Of a stretch of 63,705 bases of DNA, positions 7,940-15,933 are shown in pieces (the first letter of the stretch is position 1; every line of letters starts with the position of its first letter). The notes under the pieces were generated by a model. The model saw only the letters and a program-made list of their open reading frames with translations, had not been told where the DNA came from and made no database searches. Made by a program: the position numbers and the translations under genes. Source of the stretch: Cyanobacteria bacterium SIG28 (lineage in GTDB: Bacteria; Cyanobacteriota; Vampirovibrionia; Gastranaerophilales; Gastranaerophilaceae). The stretch is taken from positions 1 to 63,705 of the forward strand of contig SUTU01000015.1 in NCBI GenBank assembly GCA_015152525.1, written 5' to 3'.

Positions 7940-8311
7940 TTCCTGCTACCTCTTGTCTTAACTTAATTTCTTCTTTAAATTCTTTTAACAATTTTTCTCT
8001 AATAGCTTTTCGTTCTCTTTTTTCTTCTGCTATCATCTTTTTATTTTTTAGGTTAGTATATGGTTCTAAAAATATTAAATTTAATTGCTCATCTCTTGAT
8101 GCAAACTCCTTATCATTACTGTAATATAGAAGTTTATCCAATTTATGTGTTAAATAATATAAATCTCTTTCCATGATTTGAAGTGCAACTTCTTGAATTT
8201 TACAAGTTTCGCAATTTTCTTTGCATATATTCTTACACGTTTCTTTTGCATTTAGTAAATCTGGTCGATTTTCTTTCAGAGATAGAAATTCAAGAAATAA
8301 TTTTTATATAT
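7929..8311 (-). pseudogene. C-terminal remnant of a gene preceding hsdS
   Basis: An open frame runs from just after a TAA near 8312 to TAA at 7929. An ATG at 8174 gives 81 residues, but there is no SD and the frame is open and protein-like upstream of it, including a Cys-rich stretch (CKNICKENCETCKIQEVALQ). This suggests the 3' end of a longer gene whose 5' part is missing. The last residues overlap the hsdS fragment start. The C-terminal part is a charged helix (KKMIAEEKRERKAIREKLLK). Inference: another part of a broken type I restriction operon. A real 81-aa gene is the alternative. Confidence 0.55.
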
Positions 8312-8329
8312 TTGAAAAATAATTAGTCT

Positions 8330-9049
8330 TTATTCGATACCACAGATTTCACTTCTGTGATATGCCAACAGAGTTGTATCAGGTGCTTCCTTTATCGGTT
8401 TGCTAAACTGGCAAGCACTAAAAAATTTTTTAATTTTTAAATCAGATTTATCGCTAAATAATAAATTATAATCGTTATCTAGTGAGAAATACCCTTTATC
8501 AAATAATTTATCGTGTAATACGCACAAGCATATAGCGTTTTTTGGATTTAACCTGTTTAATTTATCTTCCGACCAAGGCTTAATGTGACTACATACCAGC
8601 AAATCTTTTTTATCTAAACCGCAAATTGCACACCTGTGTTGATAGTTTGATAAAACACGTTCTCTTAATACACTTTGATATAAGCGTTGTTTTCTATTGA
8701 CATTTTTTTCAGTTGTATTTGCATCTTCGAAAACATAGTCTTGTTTTTGCAATTTGTCAATCGCATCATTTCTATACTTTATTGCTTTCTCTAACTCGTG
8801 AAAATTTTTGTGTGTATTTATTTCGGGAAAATATTTTAACAATTCATTACTTGATAAATTTTTAAATTTTGCCTTGTATTGACCTGATATTCCATATTTA
8901 TGAAGAATATTCATTGTTACAAAGCCTCCTCCCCTAGCAGGAGCCGGAAAACCTAAAATGTCACGTTGGATTTCTCTATGACTCTTTCCTTCTACCAAAA
9001 AAGCTTTTAAAACATCAAGCTCAACATCTGTGTCAAAATCTTTTTTCAT
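8330..9049 (-). CDS. HNH endonuclease
   Basis: 239 residues. The C-terminal half has the HNH layout: CAICGLDKKD (zinc or structural Cys pair), CSHIKPWSEDKLNRLNPKN (catalytic His block) and CLCVLHDKLFDKGYF. The preceding RKQRLYQSVLRERVLSNY is typical of HNH_2-type restriction endonucleases. The N-terminal region (GKSHREIQRDILGFPAPARG) looks like a specificity domain. No methylase is paired on the same strand, although dcm is 4.6 kb away. No SD precedes the ATG. Inference: a modification-dependent or solitary restriction nuclease within the island. Confidence 0.85.
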   Translation of the reverse strand: MKKDFDTDVELDVLKAFLVEGKSHREIQRDILGFPAPARGGGFVTMNILHKYGISGQYKAKFKNLSSNELLKYFPEINTHKNFHELEKAIKYRNDAIDKLQKQDYVFEDANTTEKNVNRKQRLYQSVLRERVLSNYQHRCAICGLDKKDLLVCSHIKPWSEDKLNRLNPKNAICLCVLHDKLFDKGYFSLDNDYNLLFSDKSDLKIKKFFSACQFSKPIKEAPDTTLLAYHRSEICGIE

Positions 9050-9091
9050 AGAATTATTCTACAAGAAAAAATCTTAAAATAATAGATGATA

Positions 9092-9631
9092 TTATAAATA
9101 AAAATCTCTATACACGGCATCAATATCTTCCTGCTCGATGCCGATGTAGCGGAGGGTGATTTGGGGTGAAGAGTGATTGAAAATCTTTTGCAGCAGTACG
9201 ACGTCGTCGTATTTTTGGTAGCAATGGTATCCAAATGTTTTCCTCAGCGTATGTGTGCCTATTCGTCTTGTTATCCCAACAGCTCTCGCTGCCTTATTTA
9301 AAATCTTATACGCTCTGCTCCTTTCCATTCGTCTTCCCTTCTGTGTATAAAACAATGGTTGTTCTTCCGGCATTCCTTTAGTAAATTCTTCAATCTCCTG
9401 CTTTAACTTATCATTAATCGGAAATACTTTCCGTTTGCCGGTTTTCAGTTCTCTGATTTCAATATACTCTTTGTCCTTCACGTCTCCGACATTAAGTGCA
9501 AGTATATAAGAAATTCTTAGACCGCTATTTATACCAAAGCTGAAGAACAAGGTGTTCCTTGGTTTTTTCGCCAAGAACTCTTTCATTTTTCTAATATCGT
9601 CAAGGCTTTTTATTGGATCAACAGCATTCAT
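9092..9631 (-). CDS. Minimal tyrosine recombinase / integrase
   Basis: 179 residues, containing only the catalytic domain. The core residues are Arg in GLRIS, Lys in KTGKRK, HTLRKTFGYH (His-x-x-Arg), the FNHSS His and the nucleophile Tyr in LRYIGIE. The N-terminal arm- and core-binding domains of ordinary phage integrases are missing, as in small stand-alone recombinases of Firmicutes elements. It sits at the right end of the accessory block, 80 bp from the phased TTTAAA array. It could mobilise the island or invert local segments, although no clear attachment site pair was identified. Confidence 0.88.
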   Translation of the reverse strand: MNAVDPIKSLDDIRKMKEFLAKKPRNTLFFSFGINSGLRISYILALNVGDVKDKEYIEIRELKTGKRKVFPINDKLKQEIEEFTKGMPEEQPLFYTQKGRRMERSRAYKILNKAARAVGITRRIGTHTLRKTFGYHCYQKYDDVVLLQKIFNHSSPQITLRYIGIEQEDIDAVYRDFYL

Positions 9632-9646
9632 CTATAAACCTTTCGA

Positions 9647-9682
9647 GCAACATACATCACTCAAAAGTAAGAGAAAGTAAAG
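9647..9682. repeat. Dispersed promoter-proximal repeat, copy 3
   Basis: A 36-bp element containing CATACATCACTCAAAAGTAA, nearly identical in the same orientation to the copy at 11006. The two flank bcp and the nucleotidyltransferase gene as direct repeats. Confidence 0.6.
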
Positions 9683-9703
9683 TATGAAAGGGCAAACGAA
9701 CAA

Positions 9704-9735
9704 AAACGCCTTTAAATATCTTTTAAAAGGCGTTT
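9704..9735 (-). terminator. Rho-independent-type terminator of bcp
   Basis: AAACGCCTTT (9704-9713) pairs with AAAGGCGTTT (9726-9735) across a 12-base loop. Read leftward, the stem is followed by TTTTTG. It is embedded in the phased TTTAAA array. Confidence 0.6.
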
Positions 9736-9771
9736 AAATATTGTTTAAAACTCGTTTAAAAAGCATTTAAA
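9711..9771. repeat. Phased TTTAAA array, right copy (11-bp period)
   Basis: TTTAAA starts at 9711, 9722, 9733, 9744, 9755 and 9766, six units with exactly 11-bp spacing. The array abuts the bcp stop codon, just as the left array abuts the flavoprotein stop. Confidence 0.85.
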
Positions 9772-10218
9772 TTATGCGTTCAAGTATTCAAGCACTTCGT
9801 CAACGTGACCTTTGACTTTTACTTTGCGCCATTCTTTAATAATATTTAAGTTTTCGTCCAGTACAAAAGTTGAGCGTTCGATGCCCATATATTTTCTGCC
9901 ATACATTGATTTTTCAACCCAAACATTAAACGCTTCGGCAAGTTTGTGTTCTGGATCAGAAAGCAAAATAAAATTGAGGCTTTGTTTTTCTTTAAATTTC
10001 AAATGGCTTTTTATGCTATCTGGGCTAACGCCGATTACAGTTGCGAAACTTGTTAATCTGTTTATGTTATCTCTAAAATCGCACGCTTCTTGGGTGCAAC
10101 CAGAAGTATTGTCTTTTGGGTAAAAGTATAAAATAACTTTTTGCCCTATAAAATTATTCAATGAATATTCTTTTTCTATGCCATCAACATCAATGCCTTG
10201 TAGTTTTATATTGTTCAT
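9772..10218 (-). CDS. bcp: Thioredoxin-dependent peroxiredoxin, Bcp/PrxQ type
   Basis: 148 residues. The motif DNTSGCTQEACDFRD holds the peroxidatic Cys and a second Cys five residues later, the atypical 2-Cys arrangement of PrxQ. The thioredoxin fold continues with TVIGVSPDSIKSHLKF and YGRKYMGIERSTFVLD. It reduces hydrogen peroxide and alkyl hydroperoxides in the cytosol. The start at 10218 follows AAGGA by 8 bases; an upstream in-frame ATG at 10227 lies inside that SD. It ends in a phased TTTAAA array and terminator. Confidence 0.93.
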   Translation of the reverse strand: MNNIKLQGIDVDGIEKEYSLNNFIGQKVILYFYPKDNTSGCTQEACDFRDNINRLTSFATVIGVSPDSIKSHLKFKEKQSLNFILLSDPEHKLAEAFNVWVEKSMYGRKYMGIERSTFVLDENLNIIKEWRKVKVKGHVDEVLEYLNA

Positions 10219-10229
10219 TATATACATCC

Positions 10230-10901
10230 TTATGAAAACATTTTAATATTATCTGAACTCCATTGTATTAACATTTTGTATAAATTTTCAAGTTCAATTG
10301 TAGCTTTTTCGTTAATATTATTTCTATTAATGCAGATATTCAAAATATCTCTATCAATTCCATTTAGCATTTCCAAAAGCTGTTTTTGGGTTGAAATATA
10401 TTTTCCCGATTCTTTAAAATATTTTGCCTGCAAAATAAAAAAGGTACTTTTATATAAATTTTGCAAGTCTTCAACATAATTATTTGAGTGAACAAAACTA
10501 TGAACAGAAGTGTGGTACAAGTTTTCAGAACTAATTTTGACGGCTTGGGTTGCATCTTCTATAGTTGGAGCTTGAATTAAATCTTGCAGGTTACCAATAA
10601 GAGATTTTGTATCATAGAAAAATTGAAACAAGTCCGATTTAGACCAATTTTGCAGTTCCTCTCTACCTGAAATAAAACCACAAGATTTATCTTTGTCTGG
10701 CATACTATCAATTATTGAACGATATCTTTTTAAGTCTTCAAAACTTAAATTTTCTAAAATTACCACAATATCAATATCGCTATTTGGGGTTGCTTCACCT
10801 CTGTTATAACTACCTTGAAGCCCGACAAATAATAATCTTTGTTCAAATTCGTTTTGTAATTTTTTGATTATAATATCTAGCCAAACATTAATATCAAACA
10901 C
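10230..10901 (-). CDS. Nucleotidyltransferase-domain protein with helical C-terminus
   Basis: 223 residues from a GTG at 10901, preferred because AGAGG lies 8-9 bases upstream; a longer ATG reading from 10937 has no SD. The polymerase-beta-type signature is GLQGSYNRGEATPNSDIDIV (GS-x9-DxD). The second half is helical with NLYHTSVHSFVHS and may be HEPN-like. Such proteins transfer nucleotides to small molecules, tRNA or proteins, and some act as antitoxins of HEPN toxins. It is 11 bp upstream of bcp on the same strand. The substrate is unknown. Confidence 0.82.
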   Translation of the reverse strand: MFDINVWLDIIIKKLQNEFEQRLLFVGLQGSYNRGEATPNSDIDIVVILENLSFEDLKRYRSIIDSMPDKDKSCGFISGREELQNWSKSDLFQFFYDTKSLIGNLQDLIQAPTIEDATQAVKISSENLYHTSVHSFVHSNNYVEDLQNLYKSTFFILQAKYFKESGKYISTQKQLLEMLNGIDRDILNICINRNNINEKATIELENLYKMLIQWSSDNIKMFS

Positions 10902-11005
10902 AGCTATACCTCTTTTCTGAATGATAGCACAAATCATTTAACTTAACTACTTGCTAAGTTATCTGATATTTCCGGATAACTAAATTTTATATTTACCACA
11001 AAAAG

Positions 11006-11041
11006 GCAACATATATCACTTAAAAGCAAGAAAAAATAAAG
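11006..11041. repeat. Dispersed promoter-proximal repeat, copy 4
   Basis: A 36-bp element containing CATATATCACTTAAAAGCAA. It matches the copy at 9647 with about five substitutions, lying between the divergent nucleotidyltransferase and CoA-disulfide reductase genes. Confidence 0.6.
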
Positions 11042-11114
11042 CGTTGTTAATACAACTGAATAAATTTGCTAAATATGTTAATATTTATACAGTTAACAAC
11101 CAAAAGAGGTGTTT

Positions 11115-12734
11115 ATGAGGGTAATTATTATTGGTGGTGGTGCGGCAGGTGCAAGTTGTGCAACAAGATTAAGAAGGCTAAATGAAGATGCTGAAATAAT
11201 CATTCTAGAGCGAACAGGCGAAGTCTCAATCGCTAATTGCGGTCTTCCGTATTACATTTCTGATGTTATTCCAAATAGAGATAGTATCCTTGTTTCAACC
11301 CCTCAAAAGTTTAAATCTTGGTTTAATATTGATGTCCGCTTAGAAACAGAAGTTGTTGAAATAAACAAAGAAGAAAAATATGTCATTACAAGTTTTAATG
11401 AAAAATTAAGTTATGATTATTTAGTTTTAGCAAACGGTGCAAGCCCTATAGTTCCTGAATTTGCGGGCTTAAATAAAGACAAGACTTTTGTTGTCAGAAC
11501 TTTAAATGATGCTGATAAAATTAAAAGCTATATTAAAAACAATCCTGTTAAAAAAGTTGCGGTCATAGGTGGCGGTTTTATCGGAATTGAAATAGCTGAA
11601 AATCTTATAGAAATGGGCTTAGATACAACTTTAATTGAGTTAAATAGCCAAATTTTAGCACCTGTTGATTTTGAAATCGCAAAAATTGCACAAGATGAAA
11701 TGATTAAAAAAGGCGTAAATCTGATTTTATCTGATGGGGTTCAAAAGTTTAGCGATAACCAGATTATTCTAAATTCAAATAACGTAATTGACTATGATTT
11801 ATGCATTTTAGCAATTGGGGTTAAGCCTGAAACCGATTTAGCACGCAAAGCAGGATTAGAAACAAATCGAGGGATTATTGTTGATGAGTATTTAAAAACT
11901 TCAAACGAGTTTATCTACGCTGCGGGCGATAATATTGAAGCGAAAGATTTTGTAAGCGGACAAAACACCCTTTTACCTCTTGCAGGGCCTGCTAATCGTC
12001 AAGGTCGAATTGTTGCGGATAATATTTGCGGATTTAATTCGACTTATAAAAACACCCAAGGCACAAGTGTCGTAAAGATTTTCGACTTAACTGTTGCAAG
12101 TAGCGGAAATAACGAAAAACAGTTAAAACAAAAAGAAATTCCTTATTGGAAAACTTACGTTTACGGTCGCTCTCATGCCGGATATTATCCTGATTCAGAT
12201 ATGATTTTGTATAAATTATTATTCTCTAATGACGGTAAAATTCTTGGCATTCAAGGAATTGGAGAAAGCGGAGTTGAAAAAAGAGTCGATGTAATTGCAA
12301 CAATTATGCGAAATAATGGCACTGTGCAAGATATGATTGACGCTGAATTATGCTATGCACCGCCATATTCCAGCGCAAAAGACCCTGTAAATATTTTAGG
12401 AATGAGTGCTGATAATATTTTAAAAGGGCTTGTTAAGCCTGCTTATTTTGAAGATTTAAAAGATGCAGTTGTTATTGATGTTCGACCTAATATGATTTAT
12501 AAAATGGGTACAATTGATGGTGCAATAAATATTCCTATTACTGAAATTAGAGAAAGGCTTGATGAAATTCCTAGAGATAAAAAAGTGATTTTATCTTGTA
12601 ATACAGGCTATACAAGCTATTGTGCGTCAAGAATATTAACTCAAAAAGGGTTCAATAATGTTTATTCTTTTATGGGCGGATACGAATTGTATAAGGTATT
12701 GGTAAAAGAAAGTGCAAAACTAAATCACGTCTAA
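11115..12734 (+). CDS. CoA-disulfide reductase with C-terminal rhodanese domain
   Basis: 539 residues starting at ATG 11115 with AAAGAGG upstream; a GTG six bases earlier lies in the SD region. The N-terminal FAD motif is IIIGGGAAGASCATRLRR, the single redox Cys is in SIANCGLPYYIS (residue 42), and the NAD(P)H motif is VAVIGGGFIGIEIAENL. The C-terminal 100 residues form a rhodanese domain with active Cys in LSCNTGYTSY. This CoADR-RHD fusion is known to reduce CoA-disulfide, persulfides or polysulfide. In an anaerobe it probably handles sulfur or oxygen stress, consistent with bcp nearby. It appears monocistronic. Confidence 0.93.
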   Translation: MRVIIIGGGAAGASCATRLRRLNEDAEIIILERTGEVSIANCGLPYYISDVIPNRDSILVSTPQKFKSWFNIDVRLETEVVEINKEEKYVITSFNEKLSYDYLVLANGASPIVPEFAGLNKDKTFVVRTLNDADKIKSYIKNNPVKKVAVIGGGFIGIEIAENLIEMGLDTTLIELNSQILAPVDFEIAKIAQDEMIKKGVNLILSDGVQKFSDNQIILNSNNVIDYDLCILAIGVKPETDLARKAGLETNRGIIVDEYLKTSNEFIYAAGDNIEAKDFVSGQNTLLPLAGPANRQGRIVADNICGFNSTYKNTQGTSVVKIFDLTVASSGNNEKQLKQKEIPYWKTYVYGRSHAGYYPDSDMILYKLLFSNDGKILGIQGIGESGVEKRVDVIATIMRNNGTVQDMIDAELCYAPPYSSAKDPVNILGMSADNILKGLVKPAYFEDLKDAVVIDVRPNMIYKMGTIDGAINIPITEIRERLDEIPRDKKVILSCNTGYTSYCASRILTQKGFNNVYSFMGGYELYKVLVKESAKLNHV

Positions 12735-12883
12735 GAATTGATATTTAAAATCAGTTGCGACTTTCAAAGCTACATTTGTATCTTATAAATAAATTTAATT
12801 TAAGAAATATTTACCCCTAGGTTTAGATGTAAATTTTTCTTAATAATTCTTGGATGAATTTTAAATAAATATATAATAAAATT

Positions 12884-13345
12884 ATGAAAAAACTTATTGC
12901 CATATCAATTTTAATATCTGCTTTAACTTGTGCTTGTACAAATACAGGGGCGATTATTAAGCCCAATGCTGGACAACAAGTTCAAGAAGAAGTCAGCAAT
13001 ATTCACCCTATCGATAAAGCTATTCAAGATTGTATGTCGAAGCAAGATGCTACGCACGAAATGAATAAATGTGTTTATATCGCAATGGGTTCTTGGAATA
13101 AAGAAATTGATAAATATCTCAATCTTTTAAAATCTGTTACAACAGAAGAAGATTATAATAATATTTTAAAGGCTCAAAAAGACTGGGAGACTTATAGAGA
13201 TTCTGAATTTGAAGCAGTAAGTATAATCATGGAAAAACAAGGAACTATGTTTCTAAATTCTACAGTCGGAATGAAATCTGCGCTCATTAAAGAAAGAGCA
13301 TTATTTTTAAAAGAATTCTACGAAACATTATCCTATAAAAACTAA
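12884..13345 (+). CDS. Putative lipoprotein with LprI/DUF1311-like domain
   Basis: 153 residues. A Lys-Lys N-terminus and hydrophobic core end in ALTCACTN, a possible lipobox with lipidated Cys at residue 16 or 18. The mature part has HPIDKAIQDCMSKQD with a Cys, NKCVYIAMGSWNKE with a second, and AQKDWETYRDSEFEAV, which matches the W-x-x-Y-R-D signature of DUF1311/LprI, a periplasmic lysozyme-inhibitor-like domain. A truncated relative lies at 16412-16610. The upstream 5' region contains an AT-rich stretch resembling 16343-16378. Confidence 0.75.
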   Translation: MKKLIAISILISALTCACTNTGAIIKPNAGQQVQEEVSNIHPIDKAIQDCMSKQDATHEMNKCVYIAMGSWNKEIDKYLNLLKSVTTEEDYNNILKAQKDWETYRDSEFEAVSIIMEKQGTMFLNSTVGMKSALIKERALFLKEFYETLSYKN

Positions 13346-13350
13346 AGCTA

Positions 13351-13372
13351 GTAGGGTGCAATTTATTGCACC
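13351..13372 (+). repeat. REP-like palindrome with GTAG foot, unit 1
   Basis: GTAG (13351-13354) is followed directly by GGTGCAATTTATTGCACC, a perfect hairpin. GTAG at the hairpin foot is the hallmark of REP elements mobilised by RAYT (TnpA-REP) transposases. Confidence 0.6.
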
Positions 13373-13380
13373 GAAAAATA

Positions 13381-13411
13381 ATCAAACTTAATGTTCTTTC
13401 TTCTCAAACCA
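13381..13411 (+). repeat. Dispersed CTTTCTTCTC repeat, copy 1
   Basis: ATGTTCTTTCTTCTCAAACC, preceded by ATCAAACTTA. It is the shortest of four copies; the others are at 13482, 13801 and 15934. Confidence 0.6.
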
Positions 13412-13414
13412 AGT

Positions 13415-13478
13415 AATTTGTAGGTCAGGCACATCCTGACAAAAAAGTTAATGTCAAGCAATGTTTGACCTACAAATT
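13415..13478. repeat. BIME-like paired palindrome, unit 2
   Basis: GTAG-GTCAGG-CACAT-CCTGAC is followed after 12 bases by GTCAA-GCAATG-TTTGAC-CTAC, an inverted pair with GTAG/CTAC feet. Outer arms 13415-13427 and 13466-13478 are perfectly complementary over 13 bp. Confidence 0.65.
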
Positions 13479-13481
13479 TAA

Positions 13482-13524
13482 ATTATCAGACTACTGTTCT
13501 TTCTTCTCAAATTGAGTGTTAAAA
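13482..13524 (+). repeat. Dispersed CTTTCTTCTC repeat, copy 2
   Basis: Core ACTGTTCTTTCTTCTCAAA followed by TTGAGTGTTAAAAT, preceded by ATTATCAGACT. It matches the copies at 13801 and 15934 over about 45 bp. Confidence 0.7.
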
Positions 13525-13734
13525 TTCAGGAAGCAAACAAAATGTAGGTGTATTTTAATGAGTAGTTTGGTCGGAAGTGCTTTTTTGTAAGTTAGGCATA
13601 CTTGCCCAACAACACTAAATTGTAGTGGTCGGAAGTATGTTGATAATTTGATTTTTAAACTACTCCAAAAGTAACTTTTCTTGCACTTTTTTACTCATTT
13701 TTTGCACTATTCTTGCACACTTTTGCACTCATAA
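13525..13734. other. Non-coding stretch with degenerate palindromes
   Basis: No credible gene is present. Seen here are a degenerate hairpin GTTAGGCATACTTGCCCAAC near 13584-13603, GGTCGGAAGT at about 13570 and 13625 (TCGGAAGT recurs near 13995, and the variant GCCGGAAGT near 13928), and a run of TTGCACTTTT-like words at 13680-13730. Confidence 0.5.
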
Positions 13735-13792
13735 GTAGGGTTGACTTTAGTCAACTTATTCAAGATATTTGGTAGACTAAAGTCTACCCTAC
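13735..13792. repeat. BIME-like paired palindrome, unit 3
   Basis: GTAG (13735-13738) leads into GTTGACTTTAGTCAAC. Fifteen bases later GGTAGACTAAAGTCTACC is followed by CTAC (13789-13792). The two halves are also complementary to each other over 18 bp with one mismatch, so the whole can fold as one long cruciform. Confidence 0.65.
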
Positions 13793-13800
13793 TTTTTGTA

Positions 13801-13847
13801 ATTCTCAAACTCACTGTTCTTTCTTCTCAAACCGAGTGTTTAAATAC
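13801..13847 (+). repeat. Dispersed CTTTCTTCTC repeat, copy 3
   Basis: ACTGTTCTTTCTTCTCAAA continues with CCGAGTGTTTAAATAC, and ATTCTCAAACTC precedes it. Same orientation as the other copies. Confidence 0.7.
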
Positions 13848-14377
13848 ATTCGAGCGACCTGTGAGCAGAGTGCGGCGGACTTTTCTTTGGAAGAAACGAA
13901 GTTTCTGTATTTTATTGTCCGTTTTGGCCGGAAGTCTTTTTCGTCATTGCGAGGGCAAAAGTCCAAATCAATCCAGTTCTTGCCGATTTTAATTGATCGG
14001 AAGTTTACCAATCCAAACTGGACGAAAACGGTCTTTTGATGGACTTTGAATTCTATATCACCCCACCTTAATCCTCCCCATCCAGAGAGGAAAGTTAGCC
14101 TGTTTCAAGATTTACTCCCAGGTTCGTAAAAAGTCCCATTTGAGAATTTTGAAGGCATAAATAAGTAGCGTGTTTGTAATACACGGGGTAAATTATAAAA
14201 GAGGTAAACTATAAAGGTGCATTGCAATGCACCCTTGTATCATGAATTTGTAAAAAATAGTAGAATAAGAATGAATTAAAGAACGGAATAAGACTGTGCC
14301 CACCCAAAGTGTTTAAGACTGTTTTGGTAGATAAGTCCCCGTTTACTTACTCAACCTGCCAATTTTTAAGACATTAT
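13848..14377. other. Intergenic region without convincing genes
   Basis: It holds a segment reading CGTCATTGCGAGG...ATCAATCCAG (13942-13976), similar in wording to repetitive elements common in other bacterial genomes. It also has a perfect palindrome GGTGCATTGCAATGCACC near 14216 and scattered TCGGAAGT words. Open frames here are short, lack SD sequences and look unlike neighbouring genes. Confidence 0.5.
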
Positions 14378-15616
14378 CTACAACTCTGCAGCAAAGAAAT
14401 CAACACCGTCTTTATTTTGAGCACTTAAAACCCAATTTTTCATTGCGACTTCGGCTAATTGAGTTAGTTCTTTTGCTTTGATTGTTAATACTGCGGCTAA
14501 ATCTATAGCACCTGCTTTTTTGGCATCTTTTGCGTCCGCTTCACATTCTAGAGATTCATCAATTAAAATTCTAATTGTTTTTTGTTCCATATCATTCATA
14601 TCAGCATTCCAAGTAACTTCTCCAGATTTTATGCGTTTTATTGGTTGACCATTGTAAAAATGTCCCATAGAATCAACCATATATAAATTACCAGCTTCTA
14701 AAACTTCACCTTCTGAACTTATTACATCTGTCGGTGGAACTGCCATTTTAAGTTCAACTCCTGCTTTTTTACTAATTTTATAATCAACTCCTTCTGTCAT
14801 ATTTTCATAATCACAAGGGGTTCTATCTCCCGATTCCGTTACGATTTCATATTGAGCACCAGCGATATCAGCAGGAACGAAAGAACGATCCTCTGAACCT
14901 TTTTGTGCAGCTAAGATTGCTACATCTGGTGCTTCTCCTGTTTGTGGATTAGCATATTCCGCAATATATTCAGGTCTTGCACCCCAATCTTCTTTTACTG
15001 TTCCATAAGTTACTTGAAAACATCTTTGATTAGCATATTGTATACCAGGATTCCAAGGAGTATCTGTATACATTGAATCTTGTTCTGCACTATATTTAAC
15101 AGGAATATTAGTCATATTATTTTTTACCATACTATTTTCTAAAGATCCTTCAATAACGACTTTTCTTGCAGTTACAGGTTTTGATTGATTTTGAACAAGT
15201 ACAATACCTACATTAGGATTAATCGTTGAACTTTTAAATTGATGTAAATGTTCGCTAACAGGTGATTCTAAAATTTCTTGAGGAATTCCTTCAAAAATAT
15301 CCATAGTCATTCCATTTGGGCGAGAAACCTCTAGTTTTGATTTTGTTCCTTTTCCTTTAGCAGGTAAGTACACAACAGGACCATAATTTGTTTGCACTTT
15401 TTGGGATTCAACATTGCCTTGTAGTGCTTTTCCAGTTTGTAATGCAAGAACAGTTCCTGCTCCAACTGTAGCGATATTTTCAACAACAGGTTTTAAGCCT
15501 TTAGTTATAATCTTTTGTTTATTTCCAAAATTTGGATTTGTTTGTAATGGTAAATTGTTATTTCTTTTAACGGAGTTATTAAAGTAATTTAATTGATAAT
15601 CTGAAATAATATTCAT
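14378..15616 (-). CDS. Hypothetical 412-aa protein with N-terminal NPNFGNK motif
   Basis: Starts at ATG 15616 with AAAGGATG upstream; a longer reading from 15658 lacks support. Residues 26-33 (TNPNFGNK) resemble the short N-terminal F-K/G motif of other proteins here. A hydrophobic helix follows (VENIATVGAGTVLALQTG, about 45-62). The rest is a mixed alpha/beta protein with no family that I recognise. The C-terminus is a helix rich in Ala and Lys (DAKDAKKAGAIDLAAVLTIK). It is flanked by repeat-rich intergenic DNA on both sides and appears monocistronic. Confidence 0.8.
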   Translation of the reverse strand: MNIISDYQLNYFNNSVKRNNNLPLQTNPNFGNKQKIITKGLKPVVENIATVGAGTVLALQTGKALQGNVESQKVQTNYGPVVYLPAKGKGTKSKLEVSRPNGMTMDIFEGIPQEILESPVSEHLHQFKSSTINPNVGIVLVQNQSKPVTARKVVIEGSLENSMVKNNMTNIPVKYSAEQDSMYTDTPWNPGIQYANQRCFQVTYGTVKEDWGARPEYIAEYANPQTGEAPDVAILAAQKGSEDRSFVPADIAGAQYEIVTESGDRTPCDYENMTEGVDYKISKKAGVELKMAVPPTDVISSEGEVLEAGNLYMVDSMGHFYNGQPIKRIKSGEVTWNADMNDMEQKTIRILIDESLECEADAKDAKKAGAIDLAAVLTIKAKELTQLAEVAMKNWVLSAQNKDGVDFFAAEL

Positions 15617-15737
15617 AAAACATCCTTTCAAAAATTTAATCCATATATGTAAATGCATTTTTATTAAAACCTGTAAAAGTATAAGATTGCTAATTAATTT
15701 TTCAATGTTATAAAATTGTTACAATTTGCAATAATTT

Positions 15738-15884
15738 TTATACTTCCCATTTAAAATGAATTCTTTCTCCATCTTTAGACACAGATGTATACTTCCCATA
15801 TGATGGAACACTGATGAACTCACTTTTTACCCATGATAATTGGGGTAGGGGTAATAATTTACCACCTAAAGAAAAGTTTTCTAT
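15738..15884 (-). pseudogene. Probable C-terminal gene remnant
   Basis: A coding-like frame ends at TAA 15738 and includes WVKSEFISVPSYGKYTSVSK and RIHFKWEV. It is bounded upstream by TGA with no start codon. Residue composition is protein-like, which suggests a decayed gene end. Family not recognised. Confidence 0.35.
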
Positions 15885-15933
15885 TCATTCGATAAGAATT
15901 GAACAATATTGATGAAAAACTAAAAAAAATATA

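Noticed and set aside
13741..14039. Open frames of 60-80 codons in the repeat-rich intergenic region
   Set aside because: They run across palindromes and dispersed repeats, lack SD sequences and have compositions unlike local proteins.
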